From Siphonodentalium dalli (lineage: Eukaryota; Mollusca; Scaphopoda; Gadilida; Siphonodentaliidae): DNA of 64,000 nucleotides. The notes under the pieces were generated by a model. It was not told the origin of the DNA. It saw nothing but the letters and a program-made list of their open reading frames with translations, and made no database searches. Location: positions 206,666,978 through 206,730,977 of the forward strand of contig CP136066.1 in NCBI GenBank assembly GCA_032622095.1, in the 5' to 3' direction. This document shows positions 23,620-37,089 of this stretch, in pieces. Within the stretch, counting starts at the first letter, position 1; each line of letters starts with the position of its first letter. A program made the translations under genes and the position numbers.

Positions 23620-24961
23620 CAGTGTTCACGCTGTCGGTAGCCAAATTAGCCAATGGCTAATCTTTTTCGAATTTGGCTAATAAAAATTTCATTTGGCTAA
23701 ACTTTTGGCTAAACTTTTTTTTTAACCCCAAATGGAGACTGAAAGCATGGAGTCAGAAAGCTAATTCATAAAAGCGCTTAATAGATCGACATTCAAGACG
23801 AAGTTAGGTGACGAAAGTATTTCATTAATTTCGTACTTATGAAATATCGTTCCGTAACAGCAAAAGGTAAGCTCTAACATTTAGTGTACAGTAAACATAT
23901 TTTTATTTCCAAATCTAACATAAATTTTGGCAAGTGGGTGTTCAATTCTGTGATGTGAACGATCTAGTCCGAAAATATCGAAAGTGGGAATATATTGCCG
24001 ACTGTACAAAGGGAAACCCGATCGCGGACAGTACAAAGGGAAACCCGATCGACAACTCTATCAACCAAGCGATTAGTGATATGCAATCATTTTTAGTTTT
24101 CACAAGACGGACATTCAAAGACGCATGGACATTAAACCGACCGTGGTTGAATCATGACAATGTGAAGAAAGCAACATTTTGTAAAGTGTGCATTGACGCT
24201 GTTATATAAGCAATTTGTTCGTAACAGGCTGTTTTAATCTGGAGAAATATTACGTCATTCTGCACGAAACAGCAAAAGGTTATTATTTTACATTTAATCC
24301 CCTAATCCCCCATTGTCTGTCTGGTCACTCACGGGACTCCCGCACAATGCATGTTTATGATGACATTGTATTTATGTCGGTCGAGGTTTATGAGCACCAT
24401 GTGTAAGACAATAGCTTAATCAGCCAAATGTGAATCACGCCAGATATTTTGTGGCTATTGGTCATCAATACCGATACGGACAAAATAATATGCATGGTTT
24501 TATGACAGATTGTAATTTGATATAGGCGTAACAATATTAAGTTATTAGTTTCCAAATGTCACTTAGATATTTTCGCAAGGATAAATATTTAATGATTTAA
24601 AAAAAGATATTGATATAAAAAAAAATAATACTGACATTAAGAATGACAATCTCGGGTTACCCCCCCCCCCCCAAATCACCCTTTCACATAAAGATTAATA
24701 AATTTTTAATAAATGTTATATATAAAAATACTTCTAGTTCATAAAAATTATTTAAATTATTGTGTATTTTACCTGTGTCTGTTAGATTTTACGTTTTAGT
24801 CATTAATTGTGAACCGACCAGAAAACGATGATTTAATTTGGCCAATTATTTTTTTAATTTGGCCAAAAAACATTTGGCTAAAGTTTTTTTCATTTGGCTA
24901 ATAAAATTTTCATTTGGCTAAACTTTTGGCTAAAGTTTTTTTCGGTTCAGCGTGAACACTG
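23620..24961 (+). mobile_element. hAT-type element with 8-bp target duplication
   Basis: Perfect 14-bp terminal inverted repeats CAGTGTTCACGCTG are flanked by the direct repeat CTCGCATA (23612-23619 and 24962-24969), the 8-bp duplication expected for hAT transposons. Subterminal regions are rich in ATTTGGCTAA-type motifs in both orientations. It is inserted in a piggyBac-type MITE (23538-25217). The interior holds a transposase remnant (see 23934-24209) but no full transposase, so it is non-autonomous. Confidence 0.85.
23934..24209 (+). pseudogene. Remnant of hAT transposase N-terminus (zinc-finger part)
   Basis: A 91-codon frame inside the hAT element. Its end, RRTFKDAWTLNRPWL followed by FCKVC, resembles the start of ZNF862/KIAA1586-like hAT transposases, where an F-x-x-x-W...PWL block precedes an FCxxC zinc-finger half. 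A short KGNPIAD/KGNPIDN duplication occurs before it. No catalytic domain follows, so it is a truncated relic. Assignment is from motif memory. Confidence 0.5.
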
Positions 24962-24969
24962 CTCGCATA

Positions 24970-26168
<1,199 letters not shown>

Positions 26169-26297
26169 CTATGAATAGCAACATAATAATATGTGAACAT
26201 TGTAACAAAGACAAATTCTTAGACCATGTTTCTATCATCTGCACCACCACAGTTTATATAGATAATATGAAGTTCCATCCAGTACCTCTGATGTATA

Positions 26298-26510
26298 CTG
26301 TAATGCCCTAAATAATCGACTCCTTAACCACAGCAGAATTATGGGTAACTTTTCAGAATTTGTTCGGAAATATGGCTTGTTGCCATTCATCAGAAAGCTC
26401 TCAGTGAGAGCTTTCCGATGAATGGCAACAAGCCATATTTCCGACTAAATCCTGAAAAGTTACCCATAATTCTGCTGTGGTTAAGGAGTCGATTATTTAG
26501 GGCATTACTG
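26298..26510. mobile_element. Palindromic MITE, copy 5, upstream of KLC exon 9a
   Basis: Left end CTGTAATGC, right end GCATTACTG; the left arm has a few private changes (TTCAGAATTTGTTCGG). It lies about 130 bp upstream of the exon 9a acceptor in the sense of transcription. Confidence 0.8.
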
Positions 26511-26757
26511 CAGCTCTGTCTTACGTTCAATGGTGATTTATCGAAAAAATTGCAGTTAAATAAATTTGGAGATGCCCCAGAAGGAGATATAGAAGTTTTC
26601 ATTTACAAACTAGCTCAAGCTGGCGACCGATTCATATACATGTACTAATGTTCTACCGGAATATTTTAAAGTTCAATAGCTCGCATGTGCGACAGATTCA
26701 AATGCGCTACATGAATATTTAAAAAAAATTCGCAATTCAGTTGAGTTATCCTTTACT

Positions 26758-27250
26758 GTTATTATTAAAGACATATTATGTACTTGTTCGGTGCATGAAA
26801 CTGATCAGTTATTAACCCTTTGAGTGCCAGGGGCCGATCTTATCGGCCCTAAACCTACACAATAAGTCTGTTAAAGAATATAATAAAATATATTGAAATT
26901 GTAAAAAAACAAAAAAAAAAACAACAAAAAAATGGTTGACTCGCATATATAAGAGAATGCATTGGCACAGGGTATATGGGTTGATACAAAAATCGGACCT
27001 GGGGTTAACCAGACACTATTCCAACTCTGAACTACGCTCAATTGTAAATATTTAGTACTCGATTCGGGACGCATCTATCGGCGATAAACTAACGAAAACA
27101 ATTTTTCCATCGAGAGTGACTGCATTTAATTAATATATAAGAATGACGGTGTGTGTTGTCAATTTGGATATAATATTTGTGAAAATTACTACTTTGAACA
27201 AGATTATTCTCCATTTACCTACCAGGGTGTTTCACATCACTTTAAAGATA
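26758..27250 (+). repeat. Unclassified dispersed repeat (GACATATTATGTACTT family), copy 2
   Basis: Same family; contains the piggyBac-type MITE 26817-27004. Common blocks: TCGATTCGGGACGCA, AAGATTATTCTCCATTT, TTTCACATCACTTTAA. Confidence 0.5.
26817..27004 (-). mobile_element. piggyBac-type MITE, GAGTGCCAGG subfamily, deleted
   Basis: TTAA at 26813-26816 and 27005-27008, inverted. Half of the main hairpin is deleted and the right terminus is shortened to CGGACCTGGGG. Nested in the repeat 26758-27250. Confidence 0.65.
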
Positions 27251-27999
27251 ATAAAAATCTATTTTTGTTCAAATTCGACACCGTTTATGGAGGGAATAAA
27301 CGGAAGAATAATGAAAATATATTTCTCTATTCTGTAGATGAGTGAACACGCAGCGATCAGCTCTTGACTTTGATACGTCGATTTAAGTCGATAGTGAGAA
27401 CACCTATTGGCGTAAATGGCGAGTTTGTTTGGAAACGCGAATAATAATAAGTTTTTAAGAGGATACAGAAAATTATGTCCGTGCAAATTTTATATATTTT
27501 TGCTCGTGGCTTGTAATGAATATAAATATGTGTCTCGCTCACTTATGACATATGCTTCAGTATCCGCTCAAAAACAATAGATAACCTCTCTATTTTACTG
27601 GAAGATACAAGTGTTTGTTAACCTTTAGTACTAATAATACTAATAGTTGGTAAATATTGAAGGTACATATAATTTGCATCATTATACTCAGGAAAGAACT
27701 ATCCTTTATGGCAGCATCAATATACTATATCGATATACTATACAAAAAACTTTCTGTCCCTGTTCTAAGGAGTAACCTATGCGATAGAAAAGCCATGGGT
27801 TGGAACTTCATCCTATAGAACAGTGAATATCCCTAGCTGGTGTGGATGAAGGAAACATGTTCTAATATATATCCTATGCAACATTATCTATTGTAATTCA
27901 ATTTGAATATTTGTTGCCAAAACACTCATTCTAATTGGTCGATAAGTTGCTAACTTTAGAACTTCAGTTTTCGATTCACCAGCATCGGCTGCCAATCGG
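27251..27999. other. Intronic stretch, KLC intron 8
   Basis: Short overlapping frames on both strands but none protein-like. Confidence 0.45.
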
Positions 28000-28386
28000 T
28001 TAACATATTTTAATGGAGAACGGCATCATGACAACAAGTGTAAAAAATGTCTCGCGCAGCCAAGAGTTTTGTAATCGATTCAACTGCTCACAGTTGTTTA
28101 CTATAGATACCATTGACAGGAATTTGTTTGGGGGTTGTTCTGGATATCTCATTTCATGGTATGTTTCGTTGGATATTTGGGGATTCGAGCATGTAATACA
28201 GATAAAAAGTGCATTTCGCGCAGGTTCTTTAAATTCTTTGGTGGATTGAATTACAATTGAGATAAGCCCATCTCTATTTTGTTGAATATTAGGGGATTCG
28301 TGCAAGAAATCAGTTTGTGAACTCGCTGGCAAGACGGCTTGTTCACTGACAGTTTTCAAAGCTGATTCCCCGAATATTAAAATCAA
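28000..28386 (-). CDS. Unidentified 128-codon ORF in KLC intron 8
   Basis: An uninterrupted minus-strand frame, long for this AT-rich DNA. It reads MILIFGESALKTVSEQAVLP near the start and contains ITCSNPQISNETYHEMRYPE. It is not made of the MITE families seen elsewhere and lies between exon 8 (29720) and exon 9a (26168), same strand as KLC. I recognise no domain and see no convincing splice link to KLC. It may be a fragment of a decayed transposon protein or a chance ORF. Confidence 0.2.
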   Translation of the reverse strand: MILIFGESALKTVSEQAVLPASSQTDFLHESPNIQQNRDGLISIVIQSTKEFKEPARNALFICITCSNPQISNETYHEMRYPEQPPNKFLSMVSIVNNCEQLNRLQNSWLRETFFTLVVMMPFSIKIC

Positions 28387-28641
28387 CAGAGTACGTTTAT
28401 CTCCTAATTATATCTTTGAACATTCTGTAAAAAAAAAGTGCTGACGATGCATTAATCCACATAATATATAATTTGTGTATGAATCATATAAGTATTGTGT
28501 ATAGCTTGGCATAAGCTTACAAGTTATTTTATTGACAACAAAAGGGTCATTGCAAAGCCTTATCCAATGTTAAAAACCCAATTGTAGAGAGATATTTTTT
28601 ATGTTGATGTTGATTAAAGATAGATTGACTTTCAGTATTAT

Positions 28642-29165
28642 AAGATGGTCTGTCTATTCCTATAACAAGTTTTATATACTTTCTTGGGTATAAAATAATA
28701 AATATGAAACAATGACACTGTGCGGAAACGCTTCTATCAATTTTTATCGAAATTTTATTATTGATTTTATTATTGATTTTCTGGTATAACACATACAATC
28801 AATTGGGACTATTTTTAGAATAGATAAGACATGAAACTTCAGGCGATTTCAAATAGAGATAGAGTTCCCTTGCTTGCTATCCTCCACCTCCAAAAGTTTC
28901 TGAGAGGCTTGAGAAAACATTCGGAGGATGGTAAGTGGGAGAACTCCATCTATCTGAAATGGCCTAAATTTTCATGACTGATCTGTTCTAAAAATAGCCC
29001 ATAAAAATGTCCCAATTGATTGTATTATGCATGTAGCAGAAAATTCAATATAAAATCAATATTAATGAATAGAAGCATTTCCGTAGTGGTCTTCGATTCA
29101 TATTTATTAAATTATACCCAGAAAACTATATAATACTTGTTATAGGAAGAGATAGACCATCTTTA
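28642..29165. mobile_element. Inverted-repeat element, GATAGACCATCTTTAA family
   Basis: Left AAGATGGTCTGTCTATTCC, right GGAAGAGATAGACCATCTT. It includes CTTCTATCAATTTTTATCG arms and a central ACTCTATC/GATAGAGT pair. Confidence 0.55.
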
Positions 29166-29379
29166 AAACTACTAATTTTTTACATGTACCCAAATGACCA
29201 AGGGAATCTATAATATAACAGTATCATGATCCGAATCAATGGGACCATTTTGAAAGAAAATTTAATACAGCACACTTAAAGTACACACAGATATGGCTAA
29301 TTCGAGCTTCCAAATTTTGTCTACGTAATTTGGAAGTAGTTAAAAGGTAGGTTGACAAATACACGAAATATGTGAAAAA

Positions 29380-29640
29380 TACTTTCCATATTCACAGCCA
29401 TTTTACTGCTGTTTTAAATTTTTCTACGAACACGGAATGCTTTTTTCTGTTCTATGCCGTTCAAATGGCTGTTGTTTGTTTGGGCCCCAAACATTGTTTT
29501 CAAATTAGTATTTTTTATGACCTCAATTAGTCTTTATGGGACTTATAATGCTTTTAGCATTTATCAACCTATTTTAATATCGGGGAAAATTCAAAAGTAA
29601 CATTTATATAAGTTGTATTTTGGAGCGGAAACTGCTAAAT
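29380..29640 (+). repeat. Dispersed repeat (GCTGAAAATACGTGTT family), copy 2 fragment
   Basis: Only the right part: GGGCCCCAAACATTGTTTTC, TTTATCAACCTATTTTAATA, GTTGTATTTTGGAGCGGAAA. Confidence 0.4.
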
Positions 29641-29710
29641 GGCTTTTATTGGAAATCTATTCCATAATAGCCAAGAATATCTCAATTTGTTTTGACTGTT
29701 TATTTTATTA

Positions 29711-29803
<93 letters not shown>

Positions 29804-29871
29804 CTAAACAAACAACAAAAGAATATATTTATCAATGTGCTGATTAACTTTAAACATGACATGTACTATAT

Positions 29872-31286
29872 CAGGGTTTCCGTTAGTACGGCTCAGCGTC
29901 CGTAGGACGGCCTCATTCCCCTCGCATATTATCTGTTTGGTTCATACATATACCAAATGTCAGTCGCAATGTCGTAAACAAATCCGGTTACAACGGGAGT
30001 TCGGGTGTTAAATAGAATACTGGTGAAAAAGCGGGTCAAATAGCGACGTTAGATACAGCGTAATGCATGTCGCGGTAACATCAAAAAATGTCGGACTGCT
30101 GAATATGCATGCTCATGCTCGAAAATCCCGTGATATCGTAGGATTACATAATTTGATCAAAGAACGCCGAATTTCTTAGTCGGGACATTTTTATGCACGG
30201 GATTTTCATGAATGAAACTGCTCCTCTCCGAGATCCCGTGCTATCGTACGGTGGTACATAATAAATGGGTCCCCCTGCAGAGTCCATGAGGTATAGAACG
30301 GAGTTTTAGCCAACGTGTTATAAAATATAATTTGGCGGGAGATGTGAACACGTGCGTCGTTGATTGTGCTTGGGGACAACGCAACTATTATTTACCGTCC
30401 TTTGACATTATCTCCATATTGGGGAGGGGGTATGTGTTTGTCTTTATCACCCATGTATGTAATATGGTTCAAATGAATGGTGTTGTTAACTTGTCACTAT
30501 GAATTCCCACTATAAAGACTGATTTCGGGACAGGTTCCGTTTTACTGTGAAATAAATCACGTTGGGATTTTTTTGACTATGCGCATAATAAGCAATTGCG
30601 GTCGTCAGTTTATGGACTAATATATAGAGACTAGTGAACAAGCTACGCGTTCCGAGTGAAAGATAGGGACTACCCACAGGTATTAGGCACAATTTTGTTT
30701 TTAAATTTAATAAAAATCTCTTTTTATTAATTTTTTTTGGTGCCAAATACCTGTGTCGCTACCATTCGTATTTTGCCGCTATAAATAGCTCCTGCAGTAT
30801 GACGTCACAGCGCACAAATAGTTTTACGATTGACAGCGTATATCATGTCAGTTTCATTTTCACAGAAGCTGCTTGCAATTCTAGGAAATACTTTATTCAA
30901 TTCTCCTTGCTATCTATTATTGATCAATGCATAGATGTTTTGTAGTGTTTAGATTCATCGGAATCTTATTGTATAAATTTGTAAACAATAACTAGTAGCT
31001 TGTTCATTTATATATAATCTTCAATCAGACGGCAGTCTTATGTGCGTAATTAGTTGATTGATTATCTGGATACCATCAACAGAATTAATGCACCCACGGA
31101 AATGATTGACTTGCGTAATATATACGTAGCTTTGGTTGCTTTGTGAGACTCTTATGTGCAAGGAAATTGCTACTTTTCAGTGTCAAATAACAAAAGTTTC
31201 GCCCGACGGGACGAACCATGGTCGTCCCGTCGCGTTATGTGTTTCCCCAATACGGACTCATCAATTTTCCCCTCGCGGAAACCCTG
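29872..31286. mobile_element. hAT-like element (CAGGGTTTCCG ends)
   Basis: Inverted ends CAGGGTTTCCG and CGGAAACCCTG bound 1.4 kb, with ACTATAT directly repeated outside both ends (7 of the expected 8 bp). It lies in KLC intron 7, just upstream of exon 8. There is no long transposase ORF. The right end recurs inverted at 63482-63760. Confidence 0.6.
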
Positions 31287-31290
31287 ACTA

Positions 31291-31447
31291 TATAGAGGAT
31301 CTCACATTGAGTTTCTATTTTATACGGAATTTATCAACCGAGTTCACTAAATTCCATTTGAGCCGAGGTTTACCAAGGCTAAAATAGAATTTGGTGGACG
31401 AGGTTGATAAATTACGTATAAAATAGGACGAGTGTGAGATACCTTTT
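31291..31447. repeat. Imperfect 155-bp inverted repeat
   Basis: GGATCTCACATTGAGTTTCT on the left and CGAGTGTGAGATACC on the right, with TTTTATACGGAATTTATCAA / TTGATAAATTACGTATAAAA inner arms. It begins right after the hAT-like element 29872-31286. Confidence 0.55.
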
Positions 31448-31934
31448 ATCACATGATCAAATAAACGCGAAATATTCATCGAATACAACAATCATAAACT
31501 GCAGCGATCGCAAGTTATCGAACGCACTGATATTAAACATGTGCCTTACCGATAATTATGAAACTGCTTTTAAGGGAAAATTATGTGATAAATCCTTCTC
31601 TGAGTTAAGTATGGAAACATACTATAAGATGAGTAATTTGAATATAAACAGAGAGGCCTTATTTCGTGGGATGATTTAATACGATTAATTACACTCCATA
31701 ATCATCCCATACAAACAGAGGTCTTATTTTGTGGGATGATTACGATTATATCACTCCGGGTTCATCTATAAAGTAGACAATAATTGTAATTTTGTGGTAA
31801 TTATGAGCGTACTCAGGGTAACTGAGAAATCCTATTTTCATAATGTAAACAAACCAGAGTCCACCATCTCACAGTTTTAAAACCAAAATAAAAAAACCCT
31901 TCCTCTGCTTAATTTATTGTAGAATAAACAACCC

Positions 31935-32374
31935 ACATCAAAGTATTTAAAAAATACAGTATAATGTTGTCCAATGGGAGTAGGGAGTATTTTACTGATA
32001 TTAGCCATTAAATACATCTTACGCCAACTTGGAGAATGTAGCATTCTACTAACGTCAGAAAATCTCAAAGAAATCAACCATACCGATCGATAGAAAACAT
32101 CGTCTGAATAACGCTCAAATGTAAATATTTACTTCTCAATTTGGGACGCAACTATCAACGATAAATTAAAGCAAATGATTCCGCAAGCGAGAGTCACTGC
32201 ATTTAATTCATATATAACAATGACGGTATGTGTGGTCAATTCGGATTAACCCTTTGAGTGCCAGGTCGATTTTTGTATCAACACATATACCCTGTGCCAA
32301 TGCATTCTCTTATATATGCGAGTCGACCATAGGTCGCCTCGCATATATAAGAGAATGCATTGGCCTAACAATTA

Positions 32375-32405
<31 letters not shown>

Positions 32406-32577
32406 TTTTAATAATTTATTCTTATATTCTTTAACAGACTTATTTTGTAGGTTTAGGGCCGATGAGATCGGCCCCTGGCACTCAAAGGGTTAATATTTGT
32501 AAAAATAACTTAATTCAGCAAGATTATTCTCCATTTCTATTTGATCACCCAACCGGAGCGTTTCACATCACTTTAAA
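31935..32577 (+). repeat. Unclassified dispersed repeat (GACATATTATGTACTT family), copy 3
   Basis: Carries GAATGTAGCATTCTACTAAC, GGGACGCAACTATCAACGAT and GATTATTCTCCATTTCTATT, with the piggyBac-type MITE 32250-32489 inserted at a TTAA. Confidence 0.55.
32250..32489 (+). mobile_element. piggyBac-type MITE, GAGTGCCAGG subfamily, with empty-site evidence
   Basis: TTAA on both sides. The homologous unfilled site in the repeat copy at 58845-59215 reads TTTGGATTAATATTCG, with a single TTAA, which directly supports precise TTAA insertion. Contains a 30-bp poly-T tract. Confidence 0.85.
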
Positions 32578-33309
32578 TTTTGTGATGCTAAGGGAGGGAG
32601 CTCTTCGCTTGAGATATTAGAAGGAGAAACTTGTCATTTTCTTCTTGTTCATTTAATTCATAAAATGTCACCGCCCCCACCACACACATTGATTTCAATG
32701 AAACTCGACAAGTAACGTCATCATGTAGCTTTCACCATTGACCGAATTTACTTGAACCTGAATGTATCACCTGCTTTGTTCATGATTATATGATATCGAT
32801 GGATTATCAGATGCATTTTTGTACTAGTTATCTTATGATAATAATTACATAATTAAAATATATTGTTTTGTTTATAAGCATTCGTTTCGCAAGGTTGTGT
32901 CTGTAGCGCTGAAAAGCAGCCACTTTTTGGTAGAGCCCTGCAAATTGATTCGATGCGATTCGGAATTGATTGTCTGATTCGATCTGAAATTGCTATTCTG
33001 ATTCAAGTTTTATCGAATCTTTTACTTTTTTTTACAACAGACCACAATGTGTTTTTATGCAAAGATACACACATGCCATACATAGCCCTAACTCTCAGTA
33101 AATGATCTATAAATAGATCGCTATATTTCTGTAAGAATGACGAAGGCCCAAATCCACTGGACTTGCAGGGTTCCAGTCATTGCATGTGCAGCTCATGATG
33201 ATGTTCCATGGGAATTGAATGCAAAATCATTCAGCAAATCTTGTAAGTCAGCCATACATTCCCAAAAGACGTGTGTCAAGGACTTCAGAATGGCACATTT
33301 CAGTATACC
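32578..33309. other. Intronic stretch, KLC intron 7
   Basis: GATTCGATGCGATTCGGAAT near 32947 recalls a hAT-type terminal zone, but a matching second end is not seen. Confidence 0.4.
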
Positions 33310-33313
33310 TTAA

Positions 33314-33703
33314 CCCTTTACCCAACAGAAGGACCCTGTGCCAATGCATTCTCTTATATATGCGAGTCGACCATAGGTCGCCTCGCATATATAAGAGAAT
33401 GCATTGGCTTAACACATTAAAAATTATAAAATTGTTAAAGAATGTAAGAAAAAATGGTAAAAAGTGTTAAAAAAAGATTTGTTTAGGCCAATGCATTCTC
33501 TTATATATGCGAGGCGACCTATGGTCGACTCGCATATATAAGAGAATGCATTGGCACAGGGCTAACTGTAACTATCACAATGTGGTCAAGGAGCCGGTTC
33601 CAATGATATCCATATTTGTATGGTTCTATTGAGACAGACCGAAGATATTTTAGGCTGTTGAAGCTTTATTTGGCCGGTTTTGGCCGGTTTGTTGGGTAAA
33701 GGG
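33314..33703 (+). mobile_element. piggyBac-type MITE, TTTACCCAAC subfamily
   Basis: TTAA at 33310-33313 and 33704-33707; full length, very similar to the 4.1-kb and 59.5-kb copies, so recent. Confidence 0.75.
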
Positions 33704-33813
33704 TTAAGGAGACTGACAAAAGTTCAGAAGTGTAATATATAGAGTTACTTCTATTCACCAGATCATCGCATTCTGGGGATGCGGACCAGACCACCCTGGT
33801 CCAACCACCTCAA

Positions 33814-34513
<700 letters not shown>

Positions 34514-34553
34514 CTATAACAAAAAGAAAATAAGTCACTTTAGAGTATATTTA

Positions 34554-34816
34554 AAATAACCCTTTTATGATGGGAGCTGCGCTGGTGCCACATTAAAGAT
34601 CCTGTGCCAGTGCATTCTCTTATATATGCGAGTCTCCCGTAGGAAGCCTCGCATATATAAGAGAATGCAGTGGCTTACAGGGTCAAGGTAAATATTTTTA
34701 GGCCAATGTATTCTCTTATATATATGTGAGGCTCACTATGGGAGACTCGCATATATAAGTGAATGCATTGGCACAGGGTATTCGCAAAATTTCAGGAAGC
34801 TCCAGTCATAGAAGGG
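34554..34816 (+). mobile_element. piggyBac-type MITE, CATGA subfamily
   Basis: Left ATAACCCTTTTATGATGGGA, right ...GTCATAGAAGGG followed by TTAA (34817-34820). Two internal hairpins. About 40 bp upstream (transcript sense) of KLC exon 7. Confidence 0.6.
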
Positions 34817-35073
34817 TTAATGATACGGTCTCTGTACCGGGATAAATTTTCAAATAAAGGTACAGATTGCAGTAAATAAAACAAGGCTGGGTCAAGGAAA
34901 GACATTTGAAAATGAAAGTTTGCTCAATAGCTATTTCATTTAATTTACCTAGCTTAGAAGCCACAAGAAATTATTATTTTCCTATGTAACAATCGCTCAA
35001 CTCTGTTCAGGTAAAAATAAACTACAGTTATATAGTAACATTTATTAGGGTTTCAGGATTTCAGAATTATCTC

Positions 35074-35496
35074 AAAGGCCCACATAATTTATGAACCCCC
35101 AGATCACATATAAAAAATATATGCCATATTATATACCATTTGAAAGAGGAAGCTCCAAAAACATTGTATTATCAACTTATCCGGTGTAATAAACTGTAAA
35201 CATGTAGTTTTTGTTGAGATACCGACATGTTTTCTGTGCTTAAGTTTCATCAAAGTCTATTATTTTCAATGGAAGGGGAATAACTCTGTCTTATTTGAAA
35301 TCTGGGAGAGAAATGGGGGGGGGGGGGGAATATTTCTATGATTTTAAGCTATTTTCTATTACTATATCGGCACCAACTGAGACACAAGACATTCCAAATG
35401 GTGATGAATTATAGTATTTTAATCATATTTATGTCATACATTGTTATTAAAACATATATAATGTGATCTGGGGGTTCGAAAATTAAGTGGGCCTTT
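35074..35496. mobile_element. Inverted-repeat element, AAAGGCCCAC family
   Basis: Ends AAAGGCCCACATAATTTATG / AAATTAAGTGGGCCTTT, with inner ATTTTCAATGGAAGGGGAAT and a poly-G run (35316-35328). Non-coding. Confidence 0.55.
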
Positions 35497-35700
35497 AAAG
35501 GGGTACTTTACACTAAATCCGGACATTTATGTGACCATCTCCTTTTATACTCAACAGAATATATGCAATAAATGAATGAATTTTAGCCAGGCAATAAGTG
35601 CAAATATACACTCATGTGCTCTATGAACGATGCAAACAACATGGTAATTATAATGAAAATGAATTTATGACTCGTGTCATAAATTCATTTTACCAACTCA
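35497..35700. mobile_element. Half copy of the AAATCCGG inverted repeat
   Basis: Left arm only (GGGGTACTTTACACTAAATC, then ACTCATGTGCTCTATGAACG). It directly abuts the inverted-repeat element 35074-35496. Confidence 0.5.
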
Positions 35701-35765
35701 TTGTTATCACTGGATAGCTGTTCACTGGAAAATTTTTACTTTATTTACAAATTTATATATTGTAT

Positions 35766-36186
35766 TAAAGATGGTCTATCTCTTCTGGGCACAATAAAGT
35801 GTTTGATGACTCAGTATATTATTTGTCTATAAAGACATAAAAAAGTGGTTGCAGAGAAAAATATCCGAAATTTGCTTTGGTGGAAAGTGCTAACAAGATA
35901 GACTTGCTATGCAGCAAACGTATTCCGCGAGCCTCGCGGACACTTTCGTAGCATACCAAGCAGGAGATCTCTATCTCTATCTAATATCGGCTGAAGTTTC
36001 ATGGCAGTCCTGTTCTAAAAATAACCGTAAACTTCCCTATTGGTTTTATGTACGCCAGAAAATACAAAATAAAATGAAAACTAATTGATAGAAGCTTTCT
36101 CCGATCAAGGGTCATCGACTCATATTTATTATTTTCTACCCAAGAATCAATATAAAATTTGTTAGGAAGAGATAAAGACCATCTTT
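35766..36186. mobile_element. Inverted-repeat element, GATAGACCATCTTTAA family
   Basis: Left AAAGATGGTCTATCTCTTCT, right GGAAGAGATAAAGACCATCTTT. The right half resembles 9533-9944; the left half resembles 19568-20312, so a chimera. Confidence 0.5.
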
Positions 36187-36224
36187 GGCAGAAACCTAAC
36201 TCAAATTAAGCAGTTCGCATTCCA

Positions 36225-36392
36225 TGGAGCCTCGCATATTTAAGAGAATGCACTGGGTTATAAGGTCATTATTGTTAGGCCAATGCATTCTCTTATATAT
36301 GCAAGGCTTCATATGGGAGACTCGCATATATAAGAAAATGCATTGGCACAGGGTTTTCGAAAAATTTCAGCAATCTCCTATCATGGAAGGGT
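36225..36392 (+). mobile_element. 5'-truncated piggyBac-type MITE, CATGA subfamily
   Basis: Begins in the first hairpin (GGAGCCTCGCATATTTAAGA) and ends ATCATGGAAGGGTTAA. The left terminus is missing. Confidence 0.55.
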
Positions 36393-36656
36393 TAAACAAG
36401 TTACCTGTGCAATGAAAAAAATATAAAATAGCAAATTGCAATGTTATTAACTTAAATATTAGATATAATATATATAGCAGTTTGAAAGCTAACACCATAA
36501 TATATTTAGTACAAGGAATAAACAATGATTTTGACAATATTATTAATGTGCAAATTATGAAAATATGAGAATGTGTGTAATATATAGGGCACCTGTACCA
36601 TCAGAATATACAATAGCAACTCAATATCCATATAACCTTTGAAAAAAACTGGCATA

Positions 36657-36870
36657 AAATAATGCTCTAAATAATCGACTCCATAATTCACAGCAGAATT
36701 ATTGGTAACTTTTCAGGATTTAGTCGGAAAAATGGCTTTTTGCCATTCATTGGAAAGTTCTCACTGAGAGCTTTCCAATGAATGGCAACAAGCCAAATTT
36801 ACGACAAAATCCTGAAAAGTTACCCATAATTCTGCTGTGGTTAAGGAGTCGATTATTTAGAGCATTACAG
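36657..36870. mobile_element. Palindromic CAGTAATGC MITE, copy 6
   Basis: Arms as in the family, with decayed left terminus (AAAATAATGC) and several private substitutions, so an older copy. In KLC intron 6. Confidence 0.75.
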
Positions 36871-37089
36871 TAACTCTCAGGTGTCTAATAATCGTGATGG
36901 CCTAATAATAGTGATGGGTAGGGATTTAGGCTGAAATTAATATTAGTGAAGGCAATTTCACTCTATGTATAAATGCCAATAATAGTGATCGTTTGGGAAT
37001 TTTCTCCAAAATTAATACAAATCACGCTGACACTAGGCACCTAAGAGTACACTCTACTATCAAACACCATGATAAACTTGAAACTAAAC

